In this document: positions 62,241 to 64,000 of the stretch, piece after piece
How positions within the stretch are numbered: position 1 is the stretch's first letter
Layout: every line of letters starts with the position of its first letter
NCBI GenBank assembly: GCA_019359215.1
Contig: JAHHHS010000010.1
Span: 1-64,000, forward strand
DNA length: 64,000 nucleotides
DNA from: Nostoc indistinguendum CM1-VF10
Lineage (GTDB): Bacteria > Cyanobacteriota > Cyanobacteriia > Cyanobacteriales > Nostocaceae
Direction of reading: 5' to 3'
The notes under the pieces: model-generated
Told to the model about the DNA's origin: nothing
The model's input: only the letters and a program-made list of their open reading frames with translations
Databases searched by the model: none
Program-made: the position numbers and the translations under genes

Positions 62241-62645
62241 CTAAAAGGTGATCGGTCCTGATACGAACGTGGGGAGATTTGACCCCAGAATTAAAAATTC
62301 GAGCTCGAAGGGGACTCCATCACGCACATTTGCCGCAACAGTGATCAGCTTTCCGGCAGAGTTTGGAGGAATCGTCCTTGCGAAAGTACTTATATCACGT
62401 AGGTTATCGGCACGCACGGCTTTAACTTTTATGGCGGAACCGATATTCTGATTCAATCGAATTGAAATGTCATTGAATTGACTAGTCGTGGTGTATGGTT
62501 GGGAAAACCCTTGTCCTTCTGTAGGAATTATGGCTGAAAAGGTTGATCTGGCCCCTCCTGTTAGAGAAGCAGAATTGTCATCGGAAATTTCTTCCAACAC
62601 AGAGTCTAATTCAGTTAAGAGTTGTTCCTGCTGATTGACTTTCAT
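62241..62645 (-). CDS. Predicted double-glycine leader exported protein, unknown family
   Basis: A 134-residue precursor. The N-terminal 31 residues look like a C39 leader: acidic, with hydrophobic L/I spacing (LLTELDSVLEEISDD) and GG at 30-31 followed by ARS. The mature part of about 103 residues is beta-rich, with no cysteine and no family recognised. It is preceded by AAGGAG. A shared upstream block with the crystallin gene and proximity to the C39 exporter support that it is cargo. Confidence 0.75.
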   Translation of the reverse strand: MKVNQQEQLLTELDSVLEEISDDNSASLTGGARSTFSAIIPTEGQGFSQPYTTTSQFNDISIRLNQNIGSAIKVKAVRADNLRDISTFARTIPPNSAGKLITVAANVRDGVPFELEFLILGSNLPTFVSGPITF

Positions 62646-63005
62646 CTTTTTCTCCTTTTCCTTTATTTCAGATTGATGTTGAATTAGTGGTGTCTTGTCT
62701 AACTCAATTTCAAGTTTCTGAGATTAAATCTATAGAATCAAGGGTTTTAAACTTATTTTTTACGCATAACTCAATGACTTATGTTTTTTTATTAAAATGT
62801 TTTATATCCAAAAAAAGCTACTTATGTCTTCCAAACTAAAGTGTTATGACGTGCTTTGACTATTCCGAATCATGGAATTTAAAACAGAGGCTAGATCTGT
62901 GTCCTTTCTGCTTTTTCACTACGCCAAGGCTTAAGAAGCTGTACTTAATAATTATAAACTTTTGTAAATAATTGCAGAATTCATAGACTTTTGATTCCGC
63001 GGGAA
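62646..63005. other. Intergenic with conserved regulatory block
   Basis: 360 bp. The first about 150 bp match the region upstream of the crystallin gene. The rest shows no gene. Confidence 0.5.
62664..62793 (-). promoter_or_regulatory. Conserved upstream block of GG-leader gene (copy 2)
   Basis: Matches 61834-61965 in word order and orientation, including ATTTCAGATTGATGTTGAA and ATTAAATCTATAGAATCAAG (plus strand). It lies 20-150 bp upstream of the ATG, fitting a promoter plus 5' UTR. Confidence 0.65.
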
Positions 63006-63470
63006 TTACCATTCTGAAAAAGGATGTTTTACTAAATTGTTGTTGAAATATCTGGAGTCATCAGAAACTTCTTGTCCAATCCAGCTTGGTAGTTCAATCT
63101 GTTGATTTTCATAACTGAGTTCAACTTCTGCTAATATTAATCCTTTATTAACACCATCAAACTCATCTATCTCCCAAATCAAACCACCCGACTCTATTTT
63201 ATATCTGATTTTTTCTATAAAGGGACGTTCACATAATGCCTCAAGTATTTCTTGAGCATCTTTAACAGGAATAGGATACTCAAACTCTAATCTCGAATAT
63301 TTGACATTGGGGCCTTTAATGGTCAAATAACTTTTTTCTCCTGCTATACGTATACGTACAGCCGCTTTATCTTGTGTAGCAATGTATCCTTGACGATATA
63401 CACTACCTTCGGCTAATCCTCTCCAGCTATCTCCTTTCACTAAATATTTCCGCTCTATTTCTTTCGCCAT
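63006..63470 (-). CDS. CYTH domain phosphatase-like protein
   Basis: A 154-residue CYTH (triphosphate tunnel metalloenzyme) protein with the hallmark EIERKYLV at residues 4-11, then RQGYIAT, VRIRIAG...YLTIKG and EIDEF...L.LAEVEL. These Glu/Lys/Arg residues line the tunnel that binds triphosphate and metal. Bacterial members hydrolyse inorganic triphosphate or polyphosphate or make cyclic nucleotides; the activity here is likely triphosphatase. It stands apart from the export module (360 bp gap). Confidence 0.9.
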   Translation of the reverse strand: MAKEIERKYLVKGDSWRGLAEGSVYRQGYIATQDKAAVRIRIAGEKSYLTIKGPNVKYSRLEFEYPIPVKDAQEILEALCERPFIEKIRYKIESGGLIWEIDEFDGVNKGLILAEVELSYENQQIELPSWIGQEVSDDSRYFNNNLVKHPFSEW

Positions 63471-63899
63471 TTTACTTACCTATTCAAAAACCAACTCTAT
63501 GCGATCGCTCCGGAGTCGAGCAACCCCATACTCAATCACATTACCAGTTTTATCAATATTTACCGACTCTGATTAATTTCTAGTTTTATGGCAACAGCTA
63601 TGTCTGCGGATACTTGTACAGAGTATCAACCCTGTATTTTCAATGCCTGATTGTAACGCATCCGCTTACCAATTGCATAAAAGTAGGGATTTGAAATTGC
63701 GATCGCTGATATAGCAGTTCCCACATGGGTAAGGGACAGAAAAAATAATGAACCACAGATGAACACAGATACTCGTAAGGACACGGCAATGCCCTGTCCT
63801 CATTCAAATGAGCGCTATATTACCATTAGGCTTTAGTATTAAATGAGTTTTAGCTGAAGTTGACATACACAAGCATTGCTATGCCACTACAACGTGGCG
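63471..63899. other. Intergenic with dispersed palindrome
   Basis: 429 bp. No gene was seen. A relative of the 'gggca/tgccc' palindromes is at 63775-63801. Confidence 0.45.
63775..63801. repeat. Palindromic dispersed repeat
   Basis: CGTAAGGACACGGCAATGCC, then CTGTCCT; related to 9831-9859 and 31831-31860, but diverged. Confidence 0.5.
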
Positions 63900-64000
63900 T
63901 TAAGTGAAAATAGCTGTTTGTTCTTTCGCTAAAGCTAATGCTTGAAGAGCATTTTTAAACTTTGTTTCATCTGTAAATTTATGACCGAAACACTTTAAAT
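63900..64000 (-). CDS. 3' end of a gene running off the window
   Basis: The minus-strand frame reads ..KCFGHKFTDETKFKNALQ.. and ends ..LAKEQTAIFT at TAA (63900-63902), open to the window edge. The balanced composition looks coding. Only about 32 residues are visible and no family is recognised. Confidence 0.45.
   Translation of the reverse strand, partial: LKCFGHKFTDETKFKNALQALALAKEQTAIFT

Noticed and set aside
1..64000. tRNA or rRNA genes
   Set aside because: No cloverleaf with a TTCGA-type arm and CCA-compatible end, and no rRNA-like stretch, was found by eye; a covariance search would be decisive.

Overview
The window reads as chromosomal DNA of a filamentous, probably heterocyst-forming cyanobacterium (Nostoc/Anabaena type). 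The evidence is dense GCGATCGC (HIP1) sites, heptanucleotide tandem repeats, many small dispersed repeats that sit even inside genes, an XisH/XisI pair, and families largely confined to cyanobacteria (DUF1822, DUF928, CHAT-CHASE2, cyanobacterial Uma2). No tRNA, rRNA or CRISPR array was seen.

Region 1 (0.3-34.7 kb) is mixed core and accessory sequence: a GNAT acetyltransferase, xisH-xisI, an AtzG/AtzE-like amidase pair, a glutaredoxin-like protein, murE, two sensor-kinase-like proteins with complementary defects, dnaK, an ABC exporter, two tandem acetyltransferases, a TPR protein, a response regulator/diguanylate cyclase, an aminotransferase, a YjbQ protein, a Rieske oxygenase, an FAD monooxygenase, a WD40 protein and an AI-2E-type permease. 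Two genes are broken by in-frame TAG codons: an AIM24-family gene, where the stops come from an inserted 29-bp dispersed repeat, and an alpha/beta hydrolase.

Region 2 (34.7-44.8 kb) is the most system-like locus. Two mirror-image modules face away from about 39.7 kb. Each has a DUF1822 protein, a CHAT protease-like domain fused to a membrane CHASE2 sensor, and an exported DUF928 protein. Only the right arm starts with a small sigma-70-like factor. A plausible reading is an envelope signal-sensing system with a caspase-like output, but its function is undescribed as far as can be told from here.

Region 3 (45-57.5 kb) holds three two-partner-secretion (filamentous haemagglutinin-type) adhesin genes on the minus strand. 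One looks intact. It is followed by an exported TPR-CHAT protease. The other two are decayed: 5' ends lost at arrays of a 21-bp repeat, one frameshifted in a homopolymer, one fused tail-to-tail to a truncated glycine-rich RTX-like gene.

Region 4 (57.6-63.5 kb) is a double-glycine export module: a C39-peptidase ABC transporter, an HlyD adaptor and two small genes with GG leaders. One cargo is a calcium-type beta/gamma-crystallin and the other is unrecognised. The two cargo genes share a conserved upstream block of about 130 bp, so they are probably co-regulated. A CYTH phosphatase gene and the 3' end of one more gene close the window.
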